Shown: positions 54,371 to 62,997 of the stretch, in pieces
How positions within the stretch are numbered: position 1 is the stretch's first letter
Layout of the letters: each line of letters starts with the position of its first letter
Assembly: GCF_024494595.1 (NCBI RefSeq)
Contig: NZ_JANHDI010000013.1
Span: forward strand, 1-64,000
Reading direction: 5' to 3'
DNA length: 64,000 bases
Origin: Halobellus rarus
GTDB taxonomy: Archaea; Halobacteriota; Halobacteria; Halobacteriales; Haloferacaceae
The notes under the pieces: generated by a model
What the model was told of the DNA's origin: nothing
Database searches by the model: none
Seen by the model: the letters and a program-made list of their open reading frames with translations, nothing else
Made by a program: the position numbers and the translations under genes

Positions 54371-54736
54371 TCAATCAGCGGCCGGATCTCCCGACCGAGA
54401 ACCGTCCTCGAACCGGATGACGAGCCGATCGATCAGTAACCCGTACACGGTCATTTCCCTCCCTTTCGGCGAATACCACGTGTCGACCGGCTCGACGAAC
54501 CCGGCCTCGCAGAGGCGCTCGACGTGATACCTCGTGTTTTGAAGCGACGTCTCGACCGTTTCGGCGATCGCAGAGACCGGCTGTGGTTCCTCCCGCAGAG
54601 TGCTGAGAATCGCGTGGGCGGTCTCCGAGGCCAAGACGGAAAGCACCGTGCCCGATCCGCTTCCGTCGACGACGATCTCGGTTCGATTCCGCGGTGGGTG
54701 ATCGACCGATCGACGGGCAGGTAGCAAACCCGACAT
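54371..54736 (-). CDS. ArsR-like winged-helix regulator
   Basis: This 121-residue protein has an ArsR/HTH_20-type winged helix: LSVLASETAHAILSTLREEPQPVSAIAETVETSLQNTRYHVERLCEAGFVEPVDTWYSPKGREMTVYG covers helices 1-3, the recognition helix TSLQNTRYHVERL and the wing. The C-terminus is a short acidic tail. It lies just upstream of the PfkB kinase on the same strand, so control of that gene is plausible but inferred. Metal-site cysteines are absent. Confidence 0.87.
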   Translation of the reverse strand: MSGLLPARRSVDHPPRNRTEIVVDGSGSGTVLSVLASETAHAILSTLREEPQPVSAIAETVETSLQNTRYHVERLCEAGFVEPVDTWYSPKGREMTVYGLLIDRLVIRFEDGSRSGDPAAD

Positions 54737-55060
54737 CGGTCACCTGCGCGGGGTGCCCGCGTTGCGGGAGTCAGCTGACGTTTCAGCGCGCGGAACGACC
54801 GGTCCGGAACGCCGGCCGTTCGACTGATCGCACGGAGGGTCGCTTGAATTCCACCGAACGTCCAACATACGATCGTCTGCGGACCGCACCCACAAGAGAC
54901 GGTATGCACAGTTTCTCGCTCCGAAACCACCCCGACTATTTATCGGGGATCGACGTGGCAGTCCGTGCCTCTCTATCCGCGGGGACCCCAGGCTGGACTC
55001 GAAGAGCGCTTTTTCGACCTCGAAACGGCGAGCGTTCTGCGGTGGCGATAGCCGACAGGC
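54737..55060. other. Non-coding gap with a short hairpin
   Basis: This 324-bp gap has no supportable gene. It contains one clear inverted repeat, CCCCGA/TCGGGG around CTATTTA (54933-54951). The loop is AT-rich and could be a TATA region for the minus-strand regulator, although it lies about 200 bp upstream. The remaining frames are short antisense shadows. Confidence 0.45.
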
Positions 55061-55372
55061 TCACTCCCGAGCGTGGAGCGAGTACGCGATGAGAAGGACC
55101 CCGAGAAACTGCAGGGCCCGCGTCACGAGTGTCAGTGGACGCTGGTACTGCAGGCCGAGGTATCCCTCCCGGAGGAGCAGTGATCCGCCGAACGCGATCC
55201 CGAACGCGACGGTGGTGAGCAAGAGCAGGCCGACAGAGAGCGCCCGCATCGTTCGACTGTCGTGTCGGCGGTAGCCCCGGTACGCCTGGTAGCCGACGTA
55301 TCCACCGACGAGTGTCGACCCGAGGGACAACGCGCCGATCAGCCAGTCGATGACGGCAGCCAGTGGGAACAT
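55061..55372 (-). CDS. Small three-helix membrane protein (DUF7521-like)
   Basis: This 103-residue membrane protein has three helices: VIDWLIGALSLGSTLVGGYVGYQAY, a basic YRGYRRHDSRTMRALSVGLLLLTTVAFGIAFG helix, and LVTRALQFLGVLLIAYSL. The R-x-x-L-R-loop pattern resembles haloarchaeal DUF7521-type proteins, many of which sit next to a winged-helix gene as here. Its start is 1 bp downstream of the regulator stop, so they are one operon. It may be a membrane partner of the regulator (inference). Confidence 0.72.
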   Translation of the reverse strand: MFPLAAVIDWLIGALSLGSTLVGGYVGYQAYRGYRRHDSRTMRALSVGLLLLTTVAFGIAFGGSLLLREGYLGLQYQRPLTLVTRALQFLGVLLIAYSLHARE

Positions 55373-55373
55373 C

Positions 55374-55745
55374 TCAGAGGTCCTCCCACATCCTTGCGAA
55401 GCGATCGGCGGGGTCGGCCTCGCGCTCCCCCGGGAAGGACTCGGGTTCGCGTCGCGTCACGTCGGCCTCGAAGGATCCGTCCTCCAGTTCGACGGAGAAC
55501 GCCGCGAGCGTCGCCGCGTAGACGCTGTAGTGGTTCCCGTCGTCTTGTATCTCCGTGCGTTCCTCGATGAGATCGTGGTCCCGTAGCCGTTCGACCCGCC
55601 GATACACTGTCGGTTTGGACATCTCGCACTCGTCGGCGAGTTGCTGTGCAGACATTGGATTGACACTCGTTGCAGCGAGGATCGCCCGGGCGTACTCGTC
55701 GCTGAGGACGTCGAGAACGTCACCGAGTGCCGGGTCCTCACTCAC
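55374..55745 (-). CDS. Winged-helix (HTH) transcriptional regulator
   Basis: This is a 123-residue regulator starting at a GTG (SEDPALGDVLDVLSDEYARAILAATSVNPMSAQQLADECEMSKPTVYRRVERLRDHDLIEERTEI), with a TrmB/ArsR-like winged helix. Helix 3 is MSKPTVYRRVERL and the wing follows in QDDGNHYSVYAATL. The C-terminal acidic tail has FEADVTRREPESFPG. The frame is open far upstream but that part is basic, repeat-containing and not credible. It heads an operon with the small membrane protein. Confidence 0.85.
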   Translation of the reverse strand: MSEDPALGDVLDVLSDEYARAILAATSVNPMSAQQLADECEMSKPTVYRRVERLRDHDLIEERTEIQDDGNHYSVYAATLAAFSVELEDGSFEADVTRREPESFPGEREADPADRFARMWEDL

Positions 55746-56197
55746 GTATCGACTGAATGATCGCCGGTGAAATAAAAAGCCCCACAGATTTCTCTCCCAG
55801 AAATTCCGCGCGACGAGTGTCGTGAGCGTGGGTGCCCGTCCCTGTCGGACATATCCAGCGGGTGCCCGTCCCTGTCGGAGGTGCCGAACCGGCTCGATGC
55901 GAGACCGCGAACGGGAACTCGACGCCGGAGCGGGCGGTTTCGGAGAGCGAAGTTCCGGCGGAGGGCGCAGGAACACGTCAGCGGGGGTGCGGTGACGACG
56001 GAGACATCGACGACGGGCGAAAGGGGGGCACAATCGGTCTCACCGCCCGGCGTCCGTCGGCTGTGTCCATCGCACTCGACGGGAGGGAACGGCGGGAGAT
56101 ATAATGGCGGGCGCAGTTTCCGAGTCAGAAGTTCCCGACGCGGACGCGGCCGGAGGCGGATCGAGTGCGTCGTTGCGGCTCGCGAGAGCGAAGGCGC
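55746..56197. other. Non-coding gap with a 30-bp tandem duplication
   Basis: This 452-bp gap lies between the regulator and the LolA-like gene. It contains a 20-base identical block at 55830-55849 and 55860-55879 (period 30). The rest is GC-rich with no supportable frame on either strand: the small plus-strand frames are Ser/Arg-rich shadows. The regulator promoter is likely in the AT-rich AAATAAAAAGCCCCACAGATTT region (about 55770-55795, minus strand). Confidence 0.5.
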
Positions 56198-57385
56198 TTA
56201 CCCGGCTGGACAGCCGATCGACTGACCCACCGCGATCAGCCGCTCCGTCTCGATACCCGTGCCGCGCACCGTGTATCGGTACCGGTCGCACGCCCACGAC
56301 AGCGAGGTCGTCGGCCCGCGATCGAGCGTCGCCGGCCGGCCGTCGATCGTGAGGTCGCGCTCGTCCCCGTCGGGCGCGTAGGTGAAGTTGTACTTGGCGA
56401 CCGTGAGTCGGCGTCCCTCGGTCGCGTACCGGAGTCCGACCCCCTCTACGCGCCCGGTCGTACGAGTGGCGTACGTCAGCGTGAACTCGGACGGGACCGA
56501 CGGCTCCGGAACGGCGATCGAACTCCGAGCGGAGAGCCGAGCAGCGCTGCGATACCACTCGGTGTCGGGGGTTTCGAGCCGCTCGAGTGTCGTTCCGGGG
56601 CCGAAGTCGGGACGGAACGCGGCCGCCGGGACCGACGCGTCGAACGTCACGTTGGTGTAGGTGGTCGTGACCGACCGCCGAGTTCCGTCGGCGGTCCACG
56701 CGGTCTGCGTGCGGAGCGGATAGAAGCGTTCCGTGTCGAGCCAGAGTCGCTGTCGATACCCCTCGTCCGTGTGGTTCGCAGTCGGGGTGACGCTGAGAAC
56801 GTAGGCCTCACGGTCGTCGACCGAGGTCGTCTCGACGTACTCGACGGTGTACTCTCCGGTAGCGCCAGGGGTTGGCTGCGCGCCGTCGCGCCGCGGTACG
56901 ACCGGAAGCGGTGCGACGCCCGGTTGCTGTGGTCGCCCGGACGGATCTGTCAGTCCGGCTTCCGCGACGAGTCGCTGGAGCCGGCCGGGCAGCACCGATC
57001 TCGTCGGCGGTCCGGTGAGGTTGACGACCGTGACGGCCTGCCGGTCGCGGTCGTAGAGCCACAGGACCGAACCGTTGGAGACGCGCCGCTCGTAGCGGTT
57101 TGATCCGGCTCGGCGAAACCTGACGCGCTCGCGGTCGGTCCCGGGAACGAGCGTCACGTCGGCGACGGAGCGCGTGGCCGCCGTCCCGTTGGTCCGAACC
57201 ACGACTGAGCGGGTCGCTGTGAGGGTGTCAACCGAGTGGTATCGCTCGCTCACGTTGGCGCTTACCTGTGGCTCGTTGTCGATCACAGCGGCTCCCGAGG
57301 CCCAGACGAACGCGGAGAGGGCGACGGTGAGCAACAGCAGCACGACGAATGTGCGCCGGCTACGTGGAGGGACGTCGTCGATCAT
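56198..57385 (-). CDS. LolA-like/outer-membrane-lipoprotein-sorting-like secreted protein
   Basis: This 395-residue protein has an N-terminal membrane anchor or signal (RRTFVVLLLLTVALSAFVWA) and an extracellular part with two repeated beta-rich halves. Each half has the LolA/DUF2092-type pattern: LTATRSVVVRTNGT, NRYERRVSNGSVLWLYDRDRQAVTVVNLTG, EYVETTSVDDREAYVLSVTPT, RLWLDTERFYPLRTQTAWTADGTRRSVTTTYTNVTFD. Asn-x-Thr/Ser sites are plentiful, fitting S-layer-type glycosylation. Archaeal members lack an outer membrane, so the sorting function is unlikely; the role is unknown. The C-terminus has two cysteines (WACDRY, SIGCPAG). Confidence 0.75.
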   Translation of the reverse strand: MIDDVPPRSRRTFVVLLLLTVALSAFVWASGAAVIDNEPQVSANVSERYHSVDTLTATRSVVVRTNGTAATRSVADVTLVPGTDRERVRFRRAGSNRYERRVSNGSVLWLYDRDRQAVTVVNLTGPPTRSVLPGRLQRLVAEAGLTDPSGRPQQPGVAPLPVVPRRDGAQPTPGATGEYTVEYVETTSVDDREAYVLSVTPTANHTDEGYRQRLWLDTERFYPLRTQTAWTADGTRRSVTTTYTNVTFDASVPAAAFRPDFGPGTTLERLETPDTEWYRSAARLSARSSIAVPEPSVPSEFTLTYATRTTGRVEGVGLRYATEGRRLTVAKYNFTYAPDGDERDLTIDGRPATLDRGPTTSLSWACDRYRYTVRGTGIETERLIAVGQSIGCPAG

Positions 57386-57539
57386 ACGCGGGGGGCGTGA
57401 TACAATTACTCGCTGCGGTTGCTAGCAGATAAATACCGCTGATTCCGCCAACGGAAGTCATCCCCCGAGGCGGGAAACGCGGGGCGAGACGGCCGCCGGC
57501 GACACGTCGCTCACGCGCCGGGCGGCGCTACCGCACCGC

Positions 57540-58361
57540 TCACGCGGGCGCGCTGATCGTGAACAACAGGACGTTGTGCGTCGCCGGTCCGAACCCGACG
57601 GCCGCGACGAAGCCGAGCAGCAGCCGCGCCTCCGTCGGGTCCGTCTCGACGAGGTCGGCGAAGAGCCACACCACGAGCGAGGCGACCGCGATCTTGACCA
57701 AGACGAACAGCCACCCCGACCCCAGCATCGGTTCGGTCGGTAGCCCGGCGGCGAAGTCGACGATGAGCCGCGAGAGCGGGGTTCGCTCGCCGAACCCCAG
57801 GAGATCGATCCCGGCGGCCGTCGAGACGCCGTCGAGAACGTGCGCGAAGACCGCGAAGGCGCCGAGCGCGCCGGTGGCCCGGGTCTCCGGAGCGACGCGG
57901 GTGAGCGCGAACCAGACGACGGCGGCGAGGATCGCGGCGACGACGAGGCTGCCTGCGGGGACGACCGGAGACAACGTGCCCGCGGCCGCACCGACGGCGA
58001 GGACGCGGACGACGGCGACGAGCGCGAGGACGCCGCCGACGAGCGCGAGGGCGCGGGCGACGCGGTCCGCGTTGAGGACGGCGTCCGCGACGAGCCAGGC
58101 ACCGACGGCGGCGACGGCCACGGTGACGTACACGGCGGGCGTTCCCGCGAGCGGGCGAGCGAGCGTCGGGAGCGCATCCTCGACGTAGAGGACGTGCAGT
58201 GCGGACCCCAGGGCCATCCAGGGCGCTAAGGCGAGGACGCGAGCGGTCGTGACTGCCGGACGTCGTCGGAGCGCGGCGCGTGCGACGACCGCGGCGGCGG
58301 CGAGGAGCGCCACGAGGTACGTCGGGGGCGGTAGCGCGAACCCTTCCGGGAGTATCGCCAT
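57540..58361 (-). CDS. DUF63 family membrane protein
   Basis: This 273-residue integral membrane protein has eight or nine helices. The C-terminal signature is FAHVLDGVSTAAGIDLLGFGERTPLSRLIVDF, then GSGWLFVLVKIAVASLVVWLF and GFGPATHNVLLFTI. DUF63 occurs only in archaea, mostly Euryarchaeota, and has no proven function. Conserved His and Asp within the membrane suggest an enzyme or transporter. The ATG at 58361 (MAILPEGFALPPP) is the family start. No operon partner is apparent. Confidence 0.87.
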   Translation of the reverse strand: MAILPEGFALPPPTYLVALLAAAAVVARAALRRRPAVTTARVLALAPWMALGSALHVLYVEDALPTLARPLAGTPAVYVTVAVAAVGAWLVADAVLNADRVARALALVGGVLALVAVVRVLAVGAAAGTLSPVVPAGSLVVAAILAAVVWFALTRVAPETRATGALGAFAVFAHVLDGVSTAAGIDLLGFGERTPLSRLIVDFAAGLPTEPMLGSGWLFVLVKIAVASLVVWLFADLVETDPTEARLLLGFVAAVGFGPATHNVLLFTISAPA

Positions 58362-58517
58362 ACTGGCGGATCCGGACCCGCGGGCAAAACGGTACCGAAC
58401 CGGTCCGACCCCCGCCCCGAGACGAACTCGGCGTCGGGAATCCGGGACCAACTCGACCGCGGAGGTCCGGGGCTCATTCGACGGCAGAGACTCGCGACGA
58501 CCGCGGGTGCCGACGGC

Positions 58518-59774
58518 TTACTCGGGTGTCCGGCATTTCTGCCGGATCGGGTTCATCACGAGCCAGACGGTGAGTACCGACAGCACGAGGACGAGAGTCA
58601 CCGACGAGACGACGTAGGCGAGCGTGATCCGCTGGAAGACCATATTTATGAGTTGGCCGGTTCCGACGATCACGCCCAGGATACCGAAGGCCGACAGCGA
58701 CACCTGTTTTCCGGCCTGATACCGCATATCTCGACGTATCTGAATACTGTCGCCGACGCTGATGTTCAGGTTGTCGCGCTCGGTGCTCGGGATCCGGACG
58801 GACAGCGACTCCTCCTCGCCGTAGGAACTGTCCGGCGTGGCCTCGGGTTCGAGGTCTGTGTCCTCCTCCCAACCGGACTGACAGCGGACGTTGCGCCGTC
58901 GCTTCTCGTCCCGCAGCCAACTCAGGAGCACGCGGTCGTTCTCCTCGATGCCGAGCCCCTTCATCGCGTCCTCGTTCATCCGGACGACGTTTCGGCCCTC
59001 GTCCCGGTCGTACCCCGGCAGGACGCGGAAGTTCGAGTAACTGTAATCGACGAACCGCCGGCCGAGCCACTTCGAGGCCCGTTCCAGGATTCCCTCCGCC
59101 TCGTCGACTTCGGTGAGTATCCGGAGTCTGACCTCGTTGGTGTCGCCCTCGTCTTTCGAGTCCACGCGGAGGAGCTTCCGGGTGATGCCGTTGATCCTGA
59201 TCGTGTTGTCTTTCCGGCCCTTGTGATCGTACGTTTCGATCGGCAACTGGATTCGAGCGCCCGTCTTCGGGTTGATCAGTTCACAGACGTCGCCCCGCTG
59301 CAACGCGTCCGTATCGTCCATGTCGCCCGCGGAGATGTATCCGGCGAGCCCTTCGGTCGTGATGTCGCGATCCTCCTGCTCCCACGCCGAGACGCGGTGG
59401 ACGGTCAGGTCGTCCAGCGTCTCCGTGTCGCACTCGCGGATCACGACCTCCATATTCTCGTCCTCGTCGCCGTCGTCCGGATCGAGGCCGATCTCCCGCT
59501 GGAGCCTGGTCCGGATGCAGGCCCACGGCCGACCCTCGTCCGTCGAGAACTCCGCGACGTCGTGATCGTCGCTGAAAGCGATGATCTGCGCCAGTGTCCC
59601 GTCGGCGTCCGCTTGCGGGGCGGACAGCTCGACGTACTCGTACTCCTCGGTGTCGTCCAGCCCCGAGAGCGTCGACTGCGGGACGATCGCCGCGTACCGG
59701 AACTTGTCGCCCTCTTCGAAACAGTGGTTCCGGAAGTCCGAAATCGTCTTCGAGACTACTCTCGCACCGTCCAC
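58518..59774 (-). CDS. Membrane-anchored protein with two Cdc48-N-like barrels
   Basis: This is a 418-residue protein without a recognised family name. Residues about 150-220 (RGDVCELINPKTGARIQLP ... IRINGITRKLLRVDSKDEGD) and about 258-350 (RMNEDAMKGLGIEENDRVLL ... SVRIPSTERDNLNISVGDSI) both follow the double-psi-barrel pattern of the Cdc48/p97 N domain or AbrB-like barrels. Two membrane helices follow (358-379, 384-408) with a basic C-terminal tail. The first 130 residues are a separate alpha/beta region. It overlaps the upstream gene (a GGCT-like protein) by 19 bp, so they are co-translated. No ATPase domain is present. Domain calls are by eye. Confidence 0.75.
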   Translation of the reverse strand: MDGARVVSKTISDFRNHCFEEGDKFRYAAIVPQSTLSGLDDTEEYEYVELSAPQADADGTLAQIIAFSDDHDVAEFSTDEGRPWACIRTRLQREIGLDPDDGDEDENMEVVIRECDTETLDDLTVHRVSAWEQEDRDITTEGLAGYISAGDMDDTDALQRGDVCELINPKTGARIQLPIETYDHKGRKDNTIRINGITRKLLRVDSKDEGDTNEVRLRILTEVDEAEGILERASKWLGRRFVDYSYSNFRVLPGYDRDEGRNVVRMNEDAMKGLGIEENDRVLLSWLRDEKRRRNVRCQSGWEEDTDLEPEATPDSSYGEEESLSVRIPSTERDNLNISVGDSIQIRRDMRYQAGKQVSLSAFGILGVIVGTGQLINMVFQRITLAYVVSSVTLVLVLSVLTVWLVMNPIRQKCRTPE

Positions 59775-60445
59775 GCTGAATCACCCGAGATCTCGTCGTT
59801 CTCCGCGACCGTGTTGAAATCGGTCGCGTCAGTCGAGTCGTACGCGGTTTCGTACGTGCTCGCACAGAAGTCCCTGTAGAACTCCGTGGCCACCGCCGAG
59901 CCGTACGTCTCTCCGATCATCATAATGCCGTTGACGATCCGGCTGTGATACGTCCCGTTTCGCGGTTTCTCCGCGGTGATGTCTGCACTCTCGGCGCTGT
60001 TTGCGAACAATCGGACCTCCGAAATGTCGGTGACGTCGTACTCGTCGAAGCGGTCCGGATCGACGTAGTACTCCAGTTCCGGGTCCCGAACGCCGGTGTA
60101 GTCGTACGGGGTCTCCGTCTCCCTGATCTGGTTTTTCTCCTCCGCGGTCAGCCCAAATACGAGGACGCCGTTGATCCAGTCGTCGGGATCGTCGGTCCGG
60201 ACGGCCTCCAACATCGTCCCTCCCCGATCGGATTCGAGCGAGTAGTACCGGCGGAATCCCCGTATCTTCGCGGGGACGTACACGATGCGCTCCCGTCGCT
60301 CCTCCCACTTCTCCAGGGCGTTCGCCCTGACGTTCCGCTCGGTGTTGCCCTCGTAGACGTCGTCGAGCGTCGGATCGACGTTCTCGAACCTGGATATCAG
60401 ACTCGTCGGGAGGATCAGACTGCCGTACCCAAATATCGGTGTCAT
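59756..60445 (-). CDS. Gamma-glutamylcyclotransferase-like (GGCT fold) protein
   Basis: This 229-residue protein begins [20 protein letters not shown], the GYGSL nucleotide- and glutamyl-binding motif of GGCT/AIG2-like proteins. Strands [31 protein letters not shown] and [12 protein letters not shown] follow, and then a helical tail with [19 protein letters not shown]. The family cleaves gamma-glutamyl or amino-acyl amine bonds, releasing 5-oxoproline. Asp/Tyr content and codon use are a little AT-richer than in neighbours. It is first in an operon with the double-barrel membrane protein; the pairing is the odd feature. Confidence 0.8.
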   Translation of the reverse strand: MTPIFGYGSLILPTSLISRFENVDPTLDDVYEGNTERNVRANALEKWEERRERIVYVPAKIRGFRRYYSLESDRGGTMLEAVRTDDPDDWINGVLVFGLTAEEKNQIRETETPYDYTGVRDPELEYYVDPDRFDEYDVTDISEVRLFANSAESADITAEKPRNGTYHSRIVNGIMMIGETYGSAVATEFYRDFCASTYETAYDSTDATDFNTVAENDEISGDSAWTVRE

Positions 60446-60536
60446 TGATCGAGCGTCGTCTCCGCTTGTGTTGTCGGCTGTCGTACTTCACTATTGCGAC
60501 CCCTCGCTTTTTCTCGCTCGGTGTCCAGGTGACGGT

Positions 60537-61187
60537 ATGAACAGAACGGAGTTCGCCGCGCGCATCGACCACACGGTGCTGGGGCCGACGACGACGCTCG
60601 ATGCCGTCGAGACCGTCCTCGACGAGGCGGAGGCGTACGGGATGAACGCCTGCATCCCGCCGTGTTACGTGCCGGAGGCGGCGGCGTACGCGCCCGACGT
60701 GACGCTCGCGACGGTCGTCGGATTCCCGCACGGCCAGCACTCGACGGCGGCGAAGCACGGCGAGGCCGTCGACGCCTGGCAGTCCGGCGCGGACGAGGTG
60801 GATATGGTGCTCAACGTCGGTCGCCTGAAGGCCGGCGAGGACGAGGCCGTCGCCGCCGACGTCGCGGAAGTCGTCGCGGCGGTCCCCGTCCCGGTGAAAG
60901 TCATCATCGAGACGGCGCTGCTGGACGACGAGGAGACGCACCGCGCCTGCGAGGCGGCCGCCGACGCCGGTGCCGACTTCGTGAAGACGTCGACCGGATT
61001 CGCCGACGGCGGGGCCACCGTCGCCGACGTCGAACTGATGGCGGAGTACCTGCCGGTCAAAGCCAGCGGCGGGATCGGATCCTACGAGGAGGCGACGGCG
61101 ATGCTCGACGCGGGCGCGGAACGGATCGGCGCGTCGTCCGGCGTCGAGATCGTCGAGGGGTTCCCGGACGAGGACGACCCCCGATGA
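60537..61187 (+). CDS. deoC: Deoxyribose-phosphate aldolase
   Basis: This 216-residue DERA cleaves deoxyribose 5-phosphate to glyceraldehyde 3-phosphate and acetaldehyde. Motifs seen are [56 protein letters not shown], the Schiff-base lysine region [12 protein letters not shown] and [21 protein letters not shown], and the end [28 protein letters not shown]. The ATG at 60537 is the family start. It is a nucleoside-salvage partner of the distant nucleoside phosphorylase in function, not in operon. Confidence 0.96.
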   Translation: MNRTEFAARIDHTVLGPTTTLDAVETVLDEAEAYGMNACIPPCYVPEAAAYAPDVTLATVVGFPHGQHSTAAKHGEAVDAWQSGADEVDMVLNVGRLKAGEDEAVAADVAEVVAAVPVPVKVIIETALLDDEETHRACEAAADAGADFVKTSTGFADGGATVADVELMAEYLPVKASGGIGSYEEATAMLDAGAERIGASSGVEIVEGFPDEDDPR

Positions 61188-61250
61188 AACAGTAGCGGCG
61201 GTCCGGTCACGGAACCGATCGACGCTCGGGCGAACGGGTTCACGACAGTC

Positions 61251-61310
61251 GAGGAAAGAGGTCGCTACTCCCCCCGGGCCGAGAAGAGAGGTCGTTACGC
61301 CACCAGGGGC
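61251..61310. repeat. Degenerate 30-bp tandem duplication after deoC
   Basis: Two adjacent 30-bp units (61251-61280 and 61281-61310) share GAGAGGTCG(C/T)TAC and a GGGCC/GGGGC end, with about eight differences. They lie between deoC and the DUF5786-like gene, and no frame is supported. Confidence 0.6.
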
Positions 61311-61353
61311 GGAACGGCGCGTCGCGCGCTCGCGGCCGGTCGTCGCGACCGCG

Positions 61354-61527
61354 CTACTCCTCGCGCATCTCGCCGAGCCGGTCGACGAGCGCGTCGGTGT
61401 CGACGTCGGATTCGACGTTGACGTCGCCGTCGTGGTCGTGCTCGTGGACGTTGACCGCCTCGCTGTCGTCGTCCTCCTCGGTGGTCTGCTCCTTTTGCTC
61501 GGATTCGTCGTAGCTTCCAAAGCCCAT
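61354..61527 (-). CDS. Small acidic haloarchaeal protein (DUF5786-like)
   Basis: This 57-residue acidic protein starts MGFGSYDESEQKEQTTEED, the usual opening of the haloarchaeal DUF5786 family. A His/Asp stretch (NVHEHDHDGDVNVESDVD) and an end DALVDRLGEMREE follow. It has no cysteine or membrane segment. The ATG at 61527 sits before the family motif. The function is unknown. It is a single-gene unit converging with deoC. Confidence 0.8.
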   Translation of the reverse strand: MGFGSYDESEQKEQTTEEDDDSEAVNVHEHDHDGDVNVESDVDTDALVDRLGEMREE

Positions 61528-61775
61528 ACCTCGTGGTGCCGCCCGCCGTAGAAGAAACGCACGAAGTGCCGGAGGAACGAGTGAGCGTGACAAGATAGCA
61601 CACCGACACCTCAATATGCGTTTGTGTATTCCGCGATCGCCCCAGCGTCTCATCGGGTCTGAGAGCTCGCCTCCGCGGAATATTTCGACAGCGTAGATTC
61701 GTCTCGCGATTGTGTATGTGAGTGGATGACATTTCAATAGCCTTTTGATACGGTGTCAGAGATTCCGACACACAA

Positions 61776-62936
61776 ATGACCGTGAGAGAGGGGGCCTCAC
61801 TGAATCATCTCGACATCGTCGCCCGGGGGGCGGCGATTACGGTCCTGCACGTCGACGACGACGCGGCCTTCGTCGATCTGGCCGCGACGTTTCTCGAACG
61901 TGAGTCGAGTTCGATCCGAGTGCTGACCGAGACGACCGTCGAAGAGGGACGGGCCGCCCTGGACGAACACGACGTCGACTGCGTCGTCAGCGACTACGAT
62001 ATGCCCGGACAGAACGGCCTGGAGTTCCTCGAAATCGTCCGCGAGCGGGACCCGGAGCTCCCGTTCGTGCTCTTCACCGGGAAGGGTTCCGAAGAGATCG
62101 CCAGCGAAGCGATCTCGGCGGGCGTCACCGAGTATCTCCAGAAGGAGCGTGGGACCGATCAGTACGCCGTGCTCGCGAACCGGATCGAGCAGGCGGTGAA
62201 ACGACGTCGGGCCGAAGAGGAAGTCTACCGCGGGTTCCTGGCGATAGAGTCCGCACGGGAGGGGATCGGGATCATCGGCGAGGACGGCACCTACCGCTAC
62301 GTGAACCGCTCGTACGCGGAGGTCTACGACAGAGACCCGATGGAACTCGTCGGCGACCACTGGGAGAAACTCTACCCCGAGGAGGAGACCGAACGGTTCC
62401 ACGACGAGATCCTGCCGGCGCTGGAACGGCGCGGGACCTGGGTCGGCGAATCGGTCGGCGTCACGAAGCACGGCGAGCGGGTCCCCGAGCGGCTCGCACT
62501 CACCGAGATGGACGACGGTGGCCACGTCTGCATCGTCCGCGACATCTCCGACCGGAAGGCCCGGGAGCGCGAACTCCGCCGCGAACAGCAGTTTCTGCGC
62601 ACGGTACTGGACGCGCTCGGCGACCTGTTCTACGTCTTCGACGAGGACCTGAACTTCCTCCGCTGGAACGACCGCGTCGAGGAGGCGACCGGCTACTCGG
62701 GCGACGAACTCGAGGAACTGTCGCCGCTGGCCCTGTTCGACGACGACGCACCACGCGTCGCCGACGCGATCGAGACCGCGATCTCCGATCGTCGGCAGGT
62801 CACCGTCACGGCCGAACTCTCCCCGAAGAACGGGGAGAGCCGGGAGTACGAGTTCACCGGATCACCGATAGAAGACGACGGTGAGTTACTCGGCATCTGC
62901 GGGATCGGACGGGAAGCGACGGACGACGGTCACTGA
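61776..62936 (+). CDS. Response-regulator receiver/PAS/PAS signal protein without kinase domain
   Basis: This 386-residue protein has a receiver domain (about 20-140) with acidic pocket DDD, phospho-acceptor Asp in VVSDYDMPGQ and Lys in EYLQKERG. Two PAS domains follow (about 150-270 and 280-385). The first is FLAIESAREGIGIIGEDGTYRYVNRSYAEVY and the second LDALGDLFYVFDEDLNFLRWNDRVEEATGYSGDELEELSP. There is no HisKA or HATPase domain, so it must signal to a partner. The adjacent PAS/GAF protein begins 61 bp downstream. Confidence 0.9.
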   Translation: MTVREGASLNHLDIVARGAAITVLHVDDDAAFVDLAATFLERESSSIRVLTETTVEEGRAALDEHDVDCVVSDYDMPGQNGLEFLEIVRERDPELPFVLFTGKGSEEIASEAISAGVTEYLQKERGTDQYAVLANRIEQAVKRRRAEEEVYRGFLAIESAREGIGIIGEDGTYRYVNRSYAEVYDRDPMELVGDHWEKLYPEEETERFHDEILPALERRGTWVGESVGVTKHGERVPERLALTEMDDGGHVCIVRDISDRKARERELRREQQFLRTVLDALGDLFYVFDEDLNFLRWNDRVEEATGYSGDELEELSPLALFDDDAPRVADAIETAISDRRQVTVTAELSPKNGESREYEFTGSPIEDDGELLGICGIGREATDDGH

Positions 62937-62997
62937 TCGAGGCACCGGTCCGCGCGGACCGAAACGTTTTGAGGTCGTTGCCCCTCGATCCGAGTAG

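Noticed and set aside
54375-54930. Two alternative minus-strand frames over the regulator gene (122 and 159 codons)
   Set aside because: Shadow frames of the winged-helix gene without domain patterns.
56104-56352. Short plus-strand frame in the gap before and over the LolA-like gene
   Set aside because: Its second half is antisense to the LolA-like gene and the first half has no recognisable feature.
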